Source of the DNA: Encephalitozoon hellem ATCC 50504
Lineage: Eukaryota; Microsporidia; Unikaryonidae
Length of the DNA: 64,000 nucleotides
Assembly: GCF_000277815.2 (NCBI RefSeq)
Contig: NC_018473.1
Coordinates: 1-64,000 of the forward strand
Direction: 5' to 3'
Below the pieces are notes generated by a model. That model was not told the DNA's origin and ran no database searches. It saw only the letters and a list, made by a program, of their open reading frames with translations. The translations under genes were made by a program, and so were the position numbers. Within the stretch, counting starts at the first letter, position 1; every line of letters starts with the position of its first letter. Below, piece after piece: positions 17,398 to 26,699 of this stretch.

Positions 17398-19626
17398 ATG
17401 AAGATCCAAATAGACGAAGTTCTAGTGTACTTCCCCTATGACTCCGTGTATCCGGAGCAATTGAAGTACATGAGGGAAATCAAGCGAAGCCTTGACAACA
17501 AGGGCCACTGCCTGATAGAAATGCCTTCTGGAACGGGGAAGACTGTGGCTCTTCTCAGTATGACGATAAGCTATCAGTTATACATGAAAGCCAAGAATGC
17601 ACATTTCAAGATAGTCTATTGCTCGCGAACTGTTCAAGAAGTTGAAAAGGCATTAAAAGAACTGGACAGGGTCGTTGAATACATAAAAAAGCATCGTCCC
17701 ATTGAGTTTCTTGGGTTGGGACTTACAGGAAGAAAAAACCTATGCATCAACGAGGCTGCATCCAAAAGTTTCAATGTGGATGTTGCATGTAGAAGGCTTA
17801 TAAACAGGCTGGTGGAGTCAAAGTGCGACTTTTACGAAAATCTCAACAGCTTCAATGAGGTACCTGTTGCCGTTTATGACTTTTCTCAGCTCAAAGAAAT
17901 GGGGGAAAAGAAGGGAATCTGCCCGTATTACCTTGTGCGAAGATCCATCCCAGTTTGTGATTGTATAATCTATCCATACAACTACCTCATAGACCCAAGG
18001 ATCTATGCAATAGTTTCTAAGGAACTTGGGCCTGACAGTGTTGTGATATTTGACGAAGCTCACAACATAGACAGCCACTGCATAGAAGTGTTGTCGATAG
18101 AGATCAAACGAAACATCCTCGAGGGTGCAACCAGGGCAATTAAGAACCTAGAATGCCTTCTAAAGCAGAGAGGGCCTGCCGGGGAAGAAAGCATGCTGTA
18201 TGAGAAAATGAAGGAGAAAGTCGGAGAGCCTGTGGCAGACTCCATTCCTTATTTTTATGCAACAGGAGAGGGAAACTATGAGTTCATTCCTGGAAACCTT
18301 AGGAACTCGTTTCACTTTATATCTGCACTGAAAAGAATAACTGAATTCTTCAAAACCAAGCTGAAAACAACACATCTGACCACAGAATCTACAGAATCCT
18401 TCTGCAAGAGCATCAAAGAGCTATCGTTTGTAGAAAAAAAGGCGTTAAGGTTTTGTTCGCAGAGACTGGGGATGCTATCACAGTCCTTAGGTGTTGATGA
18501 TGAGGACATGGGGCATTTGAAAACCGTGGCAGACTTCTCTACAATGGTTTCCATGTACTCAAAAGGATTTGTGGTAATATTTGAGCCCTTCGACTCGCAG
18601 GCATCCACTGTGTTCAATCCGACTCTTCGCCTGGCATGCCTGGACTCTTCGATAGCAATGTCTTCTGTATTTGGAAGGTTCAGGAACGTGATAATAACAA
18701 GTGGGACCATGAGTCCCATTGACATGTATCCAAAGATCCTCAATTTTGTTTCCTCGAGAACAGTGGAGATTGGTGCGACTCTTGACAGAAACTCGATTTC
18801 TCCTCTCATAATAACCAAAGGGAACGACCAGATGACGTTAAGAGCCCTTTCTGACGATGTGGAAGCCACAGACACATCCAATGGGGATGTGCTTACCACT
18901 TCGTTTTCCCTTAGGTCTGATCCCTCTGTTGTTCGAAACTACGGGCATCTTATGGTGGAGCTCTCAAAGGTTGTTCCAGATGGAATTGTGTGCTTCTTTC
19001 CTTCATACATGTACATGGAGGAAATAGTAAGCCTCTGGGCAGAAACCAACATAATCAATGAAATAAGCAAGAACAAGCTAGTTTTTGTTGAGACTCCAGA
19101 CGGTAGAGAGACGGAAATAGCCCTATCAAACTACAAAAGAGCATGCGACAATGGAAGAGGCGGGATGCTTTTCAGCGTTGCCAGAGGGAAGGTGTCAGAG
19201 GGTGTTGACTTCGAGGATGGGTATGGGAGATGTGTTGTAATGTTAGGAGTTCCTTTCCAGTACACGGAAAGCGTTAGGTTGAAAAAAAGGTTGGATTTCC
19301 TAAGAGAAGAGTATGGGATAAAAGAATATGATTTTCTAACGTTTGATGCGATGAGACATGCAGCCCAGTGCTTGGGACGAGTGCTGAGAAACAAAAACGA
19401 CTACGGACTCATGATACTTGCAGACGAGAGATTTGAGAGGAATGATAAGAAAAGTAAGCTTCCCAAGTGGATACAAAATTGTATTGATGGAGGGAATTGC
19501 AACCTAAGTGTTGACATGGCCCTTTCGATTGCAAGAAGATTCTTTAGAGAGATGGCACAGGAGTGTACAGGTGCTGGAAATAGCCTTTTAAGTGAAAAGG
19601 ATGTCGAGAACTTTGTATTTGAGTGA
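17398..19626 (+). CDS. RAD3: TFIIH DNA helicase RAD3/XPD
   Basis: A 742-aa 5'-3' DNA helicase of TFIIH, used in promoter opening support and nucleotide excision repair. It has the Walker A motif MPSGTGKT (42-49), a complete set of iron-sulfur cysteines (C116, C131, C143, C175), the DEAH box (219-222), and the C-terminal helicase motifs including the block QCLGRVLRNKNDYG. Length is close to human XPD (760 aa). CCCC precedes the ATG directly. The 3' end is followed by eIF2-beta, whose chosen ATG starts 43 bp later. Confidence 0.97.
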   Translation: MKIQIDEVLVYFPYDSVYPEQLKYMREIKRSLDNKGHCLIEMPSGTGKTVALLSMTISYQLYMKAKNAHFKIVYCSRTVQEVEKALKELDRVVEYIKKHRPIEFLGLGLTGRKNLCINEAASKSFNVDVACRRLINRLVESKCDFYENLNSFNEVPVAVYDFSQLKEMGEKKGICPYYLVRRSIPVCDCIIYPYNYLIDPRIYAIVSKELGPDSVVIFDEAHNIDSHCIEVLSIEIKRNILEGATRAIKNLECLLKQRGPAGEESMLYEKMKEKVGEPVADSIPYFYATGEGNYEFIPGNLRNSFHFISALKRITEFFKTKLKTTHLTTESTESFCKSIKELSFVEKKALRFCSQRLGMLSQSLGVDDEDMGHLKTVADFSTMVSMYSKGFVVIFEPFDSQASTVFNPTLRLACLDSSIAMSSVFGRFRNVIITSGTMSPIDMYPKILNFVSSRTVEIGATLDRNSISPLIITKGNDQMTLRALSDDVEATDTSNGDVLTTSFSLRSDPSVVRNYGHLMVELSKVVPDGIVCFFPSYMYMEEIVSLWAETNIINEISKNKLVFVETPDGRETEIALSNYKRACDNGRGGMLFSVARGKVSEGVDFEDGYGRCVVMLGVPFQYTESVRLKKRLDFLREEYGIKEYDFLTFDAMRHAAQCLGRVLRNKNDYGLMILADERFERNDKKSKLPKWIQNCIDGGNCNLSVDMALSIARRFFREMAQECTGAGNSLLSEKDVENFVFE

Positions 19627-19669
19627 GGCACAAAGAAAATATTTTATTCGATTTCGGACCTCCAGGGGC

Positions 19670-20284
19670 ATGCCATCCGACTCAAGTAGTAGTGATCTTG
19701 AAGAACTGGGCGTTAATTTGAAGGAATTCGCCAAAAAAAGACAATCCAGGCTAGGAATTGCAAGGACTGGGCAGAACCATACAGGGCCTACACCCCATGT
19801 TGGTGATATTCCAAGTGAGCTGGAGTATGATACTTTGCTCCGTTGTGCAATGATGGTCCTGAAAAAAGGAAAGGAGTTAGGGGAGTCTACAAGAATCAAG
19901 CTTCCTTTGGATGTAAAGAGAGAGGCACGAAAGACATCTATCAATATTGCCGAGGTGTCTGGTGTTTTGAACAGGCCTGTAGATCATCTTGTAAGCTTTC
20001 TATGCAGTGAGTTGATGACGACGGGGTCCGTAAACAAGGACGGTAAGCTTCTTCTCAAAGGGATGTTTATAAGATCGGAAGTCCAGGAAGTTCTTAGGAG
20101 GTATATCGAGCACTTTGTTGTATGTAAAATATGCGAAAGTGTTGAGGACACTGATATTGTAAGAGATAAGAGGCTTTACTTCTTGAAATGCTCCAAATGC
20201 GGAGGTGCAAGATGCGTAGGCAATGCGGTGGAGGGAATAACTACCAAGGGAAAGGCAAAGCCTCAGCTTAGAGGAATGCTATAG
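19670..20284 (+). CDS. SUI3: Translation initiation factor eIF2 beta subunit
   Basis: Beta subunit of eIF2, the GTPase that delivers initiator tRNA to the small ribosomal subunit. The 204-aa protein keeps the eIF2-beta/eIF5 core (about 65-165, with RKTSINIAEVSGVLNR and LLLKGMF) and the C-terminal C2-C2 zinc finger (CKIC...CSKC). It is much shorter than the human protein (333 aa): the long N-terminal arm with lysine boxes, which binds eIF5 and eIF2B-epsilon, is missing. The ATG at 19670 follows CCAGGGGC. A longer frame with an ATG at 19601 would overlap RAD3 by 26 bp and add 23 residues; it cannot be excluded. Confidence 0.92.
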   Translation: MPSDSSSSDLEELGVNLKEFAKKRQSRLGIARTGQNHTGPTPHVGDIPSELEYDTLLRCAMMVLKKGKELGESTRIKLPLDVKREARKTSINIAEVSGVLNRPVDHLVSFLCSELMTTGSVNKDGKLLLKGMFIRSEVQEVLRRYIEHFVVCKICESVEDTDIVRDKRLYFLKCSKCGGARCVGNAVEGITTKGKAKPQLRGML

Positions 20285-20326
20285 GTCTTTAGAATTAAAA
20301 GGATTTGTTCTAGATTGCAAGATCAG

Positions 20327-22792
20327 CTATATCTCTATTTTTTCCTGCCTTGCTTGGTACGAGTCTGAGAACTGAGAGACTCTTTCCAAAGCGCTTTTTA
20401 TGGACTGGCTTATGCCTGCTGGGACAGAATTCTCTTGGAGTGTAAGGGACAGCCTGCTCAAAACCGATGGGCTTTTTCCAAACACTATCAGGTCATCTTG
20501 CCCTATCTCCAGCTTGATTATTTCGCACACTAACTCGATAGCAGGATGCATTATCCTTTCGTAGTTCTTGAAGCCTTGATCAAACATCGTTGTAATAAAT
20601 TTCTTGAATCTGTCCCTGACCTTGAACACTACTTCTACAATAAACGACCACAAGGATGCATCGCATGATCCGATCGTTCCAAGCACGCCGCACAAAAGCT
20701 CTTCTTGATGCTCCACGTCAAGGCACTTTGATGCCTCAAGAGACGCCATAAACAGTATCTTATCATTTCCAAGCTCCGATTCCTTTTCTAATCTTCTGAA
20801 TTCAGCATAGAAGGTATCGAGAAACCCAATCACCGGCAGAAACTTTTCAGGATCCACAGAGTATCCTTTCTTATAAATGTACTCAAATCCTCCGGGAAAG
20901 ATACCGCTGTTCCTGCATAGGATGATGCATTCATCTCTCAGTATCTTCGACTTGTCTACAAGGTATCTTATGAAATATTTTGAAGAAATAGATTGATCCT
21001 CCATTAGAAAGGAGGCCATCAAGCTCTCTCTTCTCAACTTAAAGCTCACGTCTCCTCGGGAGTCGGCATAGTAGTTTTCTAGTCCACCAATGACATGATC
21101 CTTGTACTTTTTTATGTCTCCAGAAAGTTGGACGGCTTTCATGGCATGCGCCTTTGCATCAATATCCCCGTTCTCCAGCAACTTTAGATATTCTCTTTCT
21201 AATCTTTCTTTATGTCTCTCGTTCTTTGCATTTGCAAGAATAAATCCCTCCGACCCTCTCCTAATCGATTTAGCAACTTTGTTTGCGAATCCCTCATCCT
21301 GGCTAATGAATCTCCAGGATACCCTTGACACCTCTAAGGGAAGAACATTCTTCGTAAGAAACATATACAAGTTCTCACAGACGGCATTTCTATCTTCTAT
21401 ACTTCCAAGGCTTTCGATGACTTCCAGATAGTTTTCTACAAAGACATCAAAGTCCTTGTACCTACAAAAAAAAGAATTCACCTTCATCTTTACAACCATT
21501 TCCACGATTTTTTCTACCTCGTGCCTTCTGTTCTTCCTAATAAACTCTTGGACAACAATGAACATGCTTACAAAGTCTGAAGGCGTCTTCAGATTGGTAG
21601 AGCCAATCCTTGCCACAACCCCGTCACCTTTGAAATATCTGGAAATGCAATAACCACTCTGCCTCTTGGTTTCCAAATTGCAGTGGAACAGATTCCCAAG
21701 AAGTATTTCCTCGAACACATCTTCACACCTCAGTATTTCCAGAACTCTCTTTACCGCATCTGAACAATTCTTTAGTCTTTTAACTGAGTGAAAGTTTATC
21801 AGTGAGATTATTTCTTCTTTCCCTGCTTCTGGAAACCTTCCAATATGCTCTAGAACAATAGCAGATGCACCCCTCCTGCAAGAAAGTGAGGGATCAAATA
21901 GAGCCCTCCCTGCCACTAGAGAAAGAATATCTTTTCTTAGTGCATTGCTCTTTCTGGTCAATGCCCATAGGAGAAACAAAGCAGACTCACGAACCATCTC
22001 AGAGTTACTGACCAATTCATTCGTGTAGCCGATCCCCTTTGAAACAATTTCAGATACGTCTCCTATGTTCCACCCCTGGAGAGACATCATTCCAAGAATT
22101 GTCATTGCATTTATCCAAGTACTTTCATTCGCAAATATCACATTGCATCTTTCCTTAAGGGCAGAAATAACCGAATCCGTCTCTGCATACTTAGAGACTT
22201 TGAGAAAAGACTTGCACAATGTCCATCCTAGCCTTGAATCTCTTTCGTTTATCATTTCAAAAAAATGCTTCAAGACAGTATCGGTTGGGTTGTTCGACAT
22301 GATTTTCATCTTCAATTTCTTAATTACTACTGAGTCACCACTTTCAATTGGCACTATCTCCACTTTTCTTCCAAAGCTTGATAATTTTGCAAGGAATTCG
22401 TAGTATATGAGTTCGGGGACTTCGATGCTGTGTATATAGAAGCGAGGCTCTTCCGTAGAGTAATATGCTGCATTTGCCCTTTGTGAAAGCATCCCAAGAC
22501 ATCTTAATGCTGATCTCCTGGTTTTTGTTGCCCTTGCCATCTCCAAAAGAAATCTTGTTACTTTACTTAAGCACTCCTCATCAACTTCCAATGGAAATGG
22601 ATTCTGAAGTAACACCTCTAGCCACCATACCGTTGTCAGGCTGTTTTTAGACTTTAAACTGTCGATACAACGCAGCATTGGCCTCAAATACCTTATATCT
22701 GTAGGGAATACAGAAGCTGGATCTCTCCAGTGATCTTTCGTTAGCTCATTGGCTCTTTCCATCAATTGGATTAGTTCATCTAAGTCTGTCAT
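20327..22792 (-). CDS. TBCD: Tubulin-folding cofactor D (TBCD/Cin1)
   Basis: An 821-aa HEAT-repeat protein that matches tubulin cofactor D, which captures beta-tubulin from CCT and assembles the alpha/beta dimer. Typical segments are DHWRDPASVFPTDIRYL near the N terminus and the long block VRESALFLLWALTRKS...ALFDPSLSCRRGASAIVLEHIGR, which aligns with the RRAASA region of TBCD. Length is below that of yeast Cin1 (1014 aa) and human TBCD (1192 aa). The ATG at 22792 follows ACCCATCAC; the longer frame starts with TTG. It is convergent with eIF2-beta and divergent from an RRM gene. The CCT6 chaperonin gene of the same pathway is at the right end of the window. Confidence 0.88.
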   Translation of the reverse strand: MTDLDELIQLMERANELTKDHWRDPASVFPTDIRYLRPMLRCIDSLKSKNSLTTVWWLEVLLQNPFPLEVDEECLSKVTRFLLEMARATKTRRSALRCLGMLSQRANAAYYSTEEPRFYIHSIEVPELIYYEFLAKLSSFGRKVEIVPIESGDSVVIKKLKMKIMSNNPTDTVLKHFFEMINERDSRLGWTLCKSFLKVSKYAETDSVISALKERCNVIFANESTWINAMTILGMMSLQGWNIGDVSEIVSKGIGYTNELVSNSEMVRESALFLLWALTRKSNALRKDILSLVAGRALFDPSLSCRRGASAIVLEHIGRFPEAGKEEIISLINFHSVKRLKNCSDAVKRVLEILRCEDVFEEILLGNLFHCNLETKRQSGYCISRYFKGDGVVARIGSTNLKTPSDFVSMFIVVQEFIRKNRRHEVEKIVEMVVKMKVNSFFCRYKDFDVFVENYLEVIESLGSIEDRNAVCENLYMFLTKNVLPLEVSRVSWRFISQDEGFANKVAKSIRRGSEGFILANAKNERHKERLEREYLKLLENGDIDAKAHAMKAVQLSGDIKKYKDHVIGGLENYYADSRGDVSFKLRRESLMASFLMEDQSISSKYFIRYLVDKSKILRDECIILCRNSGIFPGGFEYIYKKGYSVDPEKFLPVIGFLDTFYAEFRRLEKESELGNDKILFMASLEASKCLDVEHQEELLCGVLGTIGSCDASLWSFIVEVVFKVRDRFKKFITTMFDQGFKNYERIMHPAIELVCEIIKLEIGQDDLIVFGKSPSVLSRLSLTLQENSVPAGISQSIKSALERVSQFSDSYQARQEKIEI

Positions 22793-22883
22793 GAAACTGT
22801 GATGGGTAGCGTTACGATATTCGGGAAGATGCGTGATTTGTGTTTGAGAAGAAAATAAACCCTGAGCAAACAAACCCTAGAAT

Positions 22884-23537
22884 ATGGAAAGAGAGGAGAA
22901 GGAGGGAAAGCGCGATATTAGATCGAAATGGAAAGGAGATTATCCTGATGGAAGTAGGCCACATGGGGGAAGGCCTTCCTATCCTGACTGGCGTAATCAT
23001 TATAACGAGTTTGATAGAGCGAGGAGAAGGAAAATAAGCCAATACCAAGGAAATTCAATTAGATATAGAGAAGGTGGGAATCACACAATGCATTCTCCCT
23101 ATGCACCACCTCCGAGAGTTTGGACTCCACACGGGCCATATTCCGGTAGCAGATACGAGGCGAGAGAGAGAGGAAGGGGTTATGGGACAGAACAGCCAGT
23201 AAGAGAAGGGGGAGAATATGAGAGGTCAAGCCATGCTTATAGAAACGAAAAGCATGGATTAAAAGCAAAGAGGAACGGCTCTCCCTCAAGGGCGATTGGG
23301 ATATTTGGACTGGGTGCCTATATAACCGAAGATGATGTTAAGGGCTTCCTCAAAGAGAGGATAGATGAAATAACTAACTATAAGGTTGTAATAGTCTATG
23401 ATAAATATAATGGATTGTCCAAAGGATACGGCTTCATCCAATTCGACACTGTCGATGATGCAATAACTGCCAAGAATAGATTGACTGGGCAAACCATCAA
23501 AGGAAAGGAAATAAGAATCGATTATTCTATCGAATGA
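22884..23537 (+). CDS. RRM-type RNA-binding protein
   Basis: A 217-aa protein with an Arg/Gly/Pro/Tyr-rich disordered N-terminal part (1-135) and one C-terminal RNA-recognition motif. RNP2 is IGIFGL (138-143) and RNP1 is KGYGFIQF (180-187), both with the aromatic residues needed for RNA stacking. The order (R-rich region then RRM) recalls Tra2-type or RNP-type splicing factors, and a role in splicing or mRNA transport is plausible, but the ortholog cannot be fixed. AAACCCTAGAAT precedes the ATG. It is convergent with PTP2. Confidence 0.88.
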   Translation: MEREEKEGKRDIRSKWKGDYPDGSRPHGGRPSYPDWRNHYNEFDRARRRKISQYQGNSIRYREGGNHTMHSPYAPPPRVWTPHGPYSGSRYEARERGRGYGTEQPVREGGEYERSSHAYRNEKHGLKAKRNGSPSRAIGIFGLGAYITEDDVKGFLKERIDEITNYKVVIVYDKYNGLSKGYGFIQFDTVDDAITAKNRLTGQTIKGKEIRIDYSIE

Positions 23538-23635
23538 TCTAGAATATAAAGCATTTATGTAATCTTTCAGCGAAATATTATTCAAGGTCTTCATAAAAAC
23601 GATAAGATTCAATCCAGGGAGATTTAATTTAAAAA

Positions 23636-24454
23636 TTACTCTGGTCCATTACCGTCCGGAGATTGCTGTCCATCTTCATCATCGGTGGTGCCTTCGCCGT
23701 TCTGGGTTGAGCTTTTTTCTCCGTCCTTTGAGCTTTCCTTGACCTCCTTCTTTTGTATGGCTCTGCTTATCAACCCAGGCGTCCCCTTAAGCTGGCACCC
23801 AAGATTACATTCCTCAGCAACAGTCTCAACAGTCTTCTTTGGAGAGTCACACGGCTTGCATTCATCATTATTGTCTTGAGGGAATGTGCCTTTTACTCCT
23901 ATAAGCTGACCAATTCCATTGAAGTTCAGCTCATCCCCTTGGGGGAACACTCTCTTTGTTTTCTTCTTTACAACAGTAAAGAATGGCTTAAGTCCATAAT
24001 CAACATTAAGAATTAGAGAAATTAGCTTGTTTCCTCTGAAGAGTGCTGTAGCATTTCCTACCTTTGAGATTCTGTACTTAAGCATGTTCACAGCCTTGTC
24101 GATTATTTTTGCAAGAATACACCTGTCAGTACCTTGTACAGCTCTTTCTATGCACTGGCCGCTATCCTTTGGTGTGGGGCCCTTGCTAATCTCCTTATTG
24201 TAGATTTCTAAAGCCTTTTGCTTGGCTCTTTGAACCATTGCATTTGCAGCCTCGGAGTTTCTTTTCAGGCAATCGGCCATGTTTCCTTGAAATATTTGAA
24301 CACCTTCTACTTGCTTGTTGGCACATCTGTTGTCCACACCGCCAATCTTTTGCTGGGCACCAGGAAGGAATTGTGTAGGTACAGCTGCCTGCGGAGTTAC
24401 AGGTGCCACCTGTGCAGCGCTAACAAGAGTAACTACGGTGAAAAGTAACAACAT
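23636..24454 (-). CDS. PTP2: Polar tube protein 2
   Basis: A structural protein of the polar tube, the hollow filament that the germinating spore shoots out to infect a host cell. It is 272 aa with a hydrophobic signal peptide (about 1-13, cut near VSAAQ), a Lys-rich body, eight cysteines that can form disulfide links, and an acidic Gly/Ser/Asp-rich tail (about 235-272). These are the known traits of Encephalitozoon PTP2. PTP1 lies upstream on the same strand, the conserved PTP tandem. No CCC motif precedes the ATG; instead a TATAAAAG box lies 24 bp upstream. To my memory 272 aa equals the E. hellem protein. Confidence 0.97.
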   Translation of the reverse strand: MLLLFTVVTLVSAAQVAPVTPQAAVPTQFLPGAQQKIGGVDNRCANKQVEGVQIFQGNMADCLKRNSEAANAMVQRAKQKALEIYNKEISKGPTPKDSGQCIERAVQGTDRCILAKIIDKAVNMLKYRISKVGNATALFRGNKLISLILNVDYGLKPFFTVVKKKTKRVFPQGDELNFNGIGQLIGVKGTFPQDNNDECKPCDSPKKTVETVAEECNLGCQLKGTPGLISRAIQKKEVKESSKDGEKSSTQNGEGTTDDEDGQQSPDGNGPE

Positions 24455-25264
24455 CTTTAATGATGTTCAAAAGATCTCTTTTATATTTTATTTTGCTGTG
24501 CATGTTTCAAAATTCACGAATTACTTCCAACTTTTCCTCGCCGTTAGAAATCTCCGGGGTACTGGTTTCGACTTGACTCTACGGAATACAAATCAAATCA
24601 AGCGATCCAAAACACTACAATGTAACAAAGCTTCATGACTCAAAAAGCATTATTCCATCCACCATCAGGCCTTGCCTCAGAGTATTGTCGAGCGCCCCAT
24701 CTGGACTGTTCAGAGAGCTCTTTCCCCGATGTATTTCTACATAATTCAATTCAAATTGTATTTACCACCCTTCATCTGCCGAATCTTACGTCTAGGCCTT
24801 ATTTTTCAACTCAACATGGCTAAAGGTATCGCGTACCACTATGTATTTCTGAAGGTATCTGAACTCCTTCAGGCATTGCTGTAAAAGCATAGAGATTTCG
24901 AAAGATTATTTTTATTAGCAAAACGCATTACTACTTGAGAATTGAAGCCCCATTGCCAGGTTATATCAACCCTGAATTACGGAACACTATAATGGACAAC
25001 CCACATATGCTAAAGACATTCATCTCCAGCATTTTTATGATATGTCTTCGATTGTTGTCTTAATAAGTAAAGGTATAGAAAATTCGATGTCGACAATGAC
25101 AATGTTACTAATCTTGAGAGCACTTGCAGAATATTGTAATATCTTTTAAAAGCCTATTGATTGGCTGGTTAAATGTCTAAAGTTACATAATATATTTAAG
25201 AAGAAACTGCTTTACTGCATCCTAAAACTTTAAGAGTAGGAAGATTAACTCATTTTATTTTAGC
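24455..25264. other. Long AT-rich spacer between PTP1 and PTP2 (no gene seen)
   Basis: This 810-bp stretch is the longest gene-free region of the window. It is AT-rich (clearly more than flanking genes), and its short open frames start or stop without CCC signals and show no family resemblance. A small perfect hairpin is visible at 24849-24872 (7-bp stem CTGAAGG/CCTTCAG, 10-nt loop). It must hold the 3' end of PTP1 and the promoter of PTP2. No tRNA was found. A non-coding RNA cannot be excluded. Confidence 0.6.
24478..24485 (-). promoter_or_regulatory. TATA-like box of PTP2
   Basis: TATAAAAG on the minus strand, within the longer shared string AAATATAAA. Its near edge lies 24 bp from the PTP2 ATG, the same distance as the TATA-like box of PTP1. 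The usual CCC start signal is absent. Function is inferred from sequence and position. Confidence 0.5.
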
Positions 25265-26506
25265 CTAACATTGACAGCAGGAGTTGCATGGAGAGGTAAG
25301 TGAACTGTACATCCCCGGCCCGACAAGATACTCGCTGTTACCTATGACAACTGTTGGGGTTGGTGCGGCACAAGCCTCCATGGCATACTGCATAGTAGAC
25401 TTTTCATTCGTCTGTGATTCACATGAAGATGTTGGCTTTTGTACGTCAATGCAAGGACCCAGCTGCCCAAGGCTTTGAGTGTATGTAGTAGAAGTAGGAT
25501 ACCCGTTTCCACTGATACCTGAAATTGGAGGCATTGCAATAGGGTTTGGAGTTTGAGGAACAGAGACGCACTGCCCAGGCTGGCCAGTAGTGCCATTCCC
25601 ATTTCCGCCCTGTCCTGGCTGGCATGGGGAGATAACACCTGGAATGGTCTGGTTACTTCCATCTCCATTCTGCCCTGGCTGGCATGGATAAACAATACCC
25701 GGAATGGTCTGGTTGCTTCCACTTCCGCCCTGTCCTGGCTGGCATGGGGAGATAACACCTGGAATGGTCTGGTTACTTCCACTTCCGCCCTGTCCTGGCT
25801 GGCATGGATAAACAATGCCCGGAATGGTCTGGTTGCTTCCATCCCCGCCCTGTGTTGGCAAGCATGGAGAAACACCCGGCGTCATTCCAGGAAGCATTTG
25901 GCCTGGAGTATTCCCAGGAACCAACTGGCATGAGCTGGCGCCAGGTGCAAGAACGCTACCTGAAAGAATTTGCCCTTGCTGTCCAGGTGCTGCAGGCGTT
26001 CCATTAGGATAATACCCCGGAATAATCGAAGAAGGTGGCACAATCATTGTTGCAGGCTGAATAACCTTCTGTGTTACAGGAATAACAGACACAACGGATG
26101 GTGTTTGAACAGAAGCAATGATTGCTGGTGTAACTGTAGCCATTGTAACAGGCTGTGCTGGGATGGTTTGTTCAGGCTCGCAAGGTGTTGATGATGCACC
26201 TGGTGTGTCGCAATGCTTTACAACGGAAATCTTGCATGTTCCTACATCCTCTGTAGTAGGAGATGTTTCGTTATCGTTGTTTGTCCCTGGGGTTGAAGAC
26301 GATGTAGTAGGAGAAGAAGGGACATATGCATTCTTTGGGCTGTATGCACAGTTTGTTATAGCCTCAGGAGTACTGGGAATCAGCACATATGATGGCTGCT
26401 GTTGCGAGGGATCATAAGTATTACTGCAAAGCGGAACTGCAGAATAAACATTCCCCAGCTTCATTACCATAATCGAGGCAGAGAGAATCTTCGAAATACC
26501 TTTCAT
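25265..26506 (-). CDS. PTP1: Polar tube protein 1
   Basis: Major, proline-rich component of the polar tube. It is 413 aa with an N-terminal signal peptide (about 1-22, ending near NVYS), a Pro/Ser/Thr-rich first half, a central tandem of four 20-residue repeats (about residues 216-295), and a conserved Cys-rich C terminus ending CNSCCQC. Each repeat holds one Cys in PCQPGQ and one N-Q-T glycosylation sequon. PTP1 is known to be O-mannosylated and to bind host mannose receptors. E. cuniculi PTP1 has 26-residue repeats, so 20-residue repeats point to the E. hellem group; the reported 453-aa form would correspond to two more repeats. No CCC start motif; a TATA-like box lies upstream. Confidence 0.97.
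   Translation of the reverse strand: MKGISKILSASIMVMKLGNVYSAVPLCSNTYDPSQQQPSYVLIPSTPEAITNCAYSPKNAYVPSSPTTSSSTPGTNNDNETSPTTEDVGTCKISVVKHCDTPGASSTPCEPEQTIPAQPVTMATVTPAIIASVQTPSVVSVIPVTQKVIQPATMIVPPSSIIPGYYPNGTPAAPGQQGQILSGSVLAPGASSCQLVPGNTPGQMLPGMTPGVSPCLPTQGGDGSNQTIPGIVYPCQPGQGGSGSNQTIPGVISPCQPGQGGSGSNQTIPGIVYPCQPGQNGDGSNQTIPGVISPCQPGQGGNGNGTTGQPGQCVSVPQTPNPIAMPPISGISGNGYPTSTTYTQSLGQLGPCIDVQKPTSSCESQTNEKSTMQYAMEACAAPTPTVVIGNSEYLVGPGMYSSLTSPCNSCCQC
25621..25860 (-). repeat. PTP1 tandem repeat, 4 x 60 bp
   Basis: Four head-to-tail 60-bp units without gaps. Units 1 and 3 (25621, 25741) share a form encoding VISP, and units 2 and 4 (25681, 25801) a form encoding IVYP, so the array is also a 120-bp A-B-A-B repeat. 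Degenerate partial units flank both ends. The repeat number varies among strains of this group and is used for genotyping. Confidence 0.95.
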
Positions 26507-26529
26507 TTTGAGCTGATCGTTTTCGGAGA

Positions 26530-26537
26530 TATTTATA
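26530..26537 (-). promoter_or_regulatory. TATA-like box of PTP1
   Basis: TATAAATA on the minus strand inside the string AAATATAAA, 24 bp from the PTP1 ATG. Spacing and core match the element ahead of PTP2. Inferred promoter element. Confidence 0.5.
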
Positions 26538-26699
26538 TTTTTATCTCAAACTCTAAGGTTTCAATTCTTCCAATCGAAAGTCATTATTCACATAAGCGTT
26601 TCACCTCTGTTTCTATAGTCGGGTCTTAAGAATTTTAGAAAATAATTGGGTTTTATCTGAAACTAACTATTTTTGAGAGATAACGAACTAAGCAATGAG

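Noticed and set aside
24315..24884. Plus-strand frames of 62-107 aa over the PTP2 5' end and the spacer
   Set aside because: The first is antisense to the PTP2 signal region, and the others lack start signals and resemble no family.
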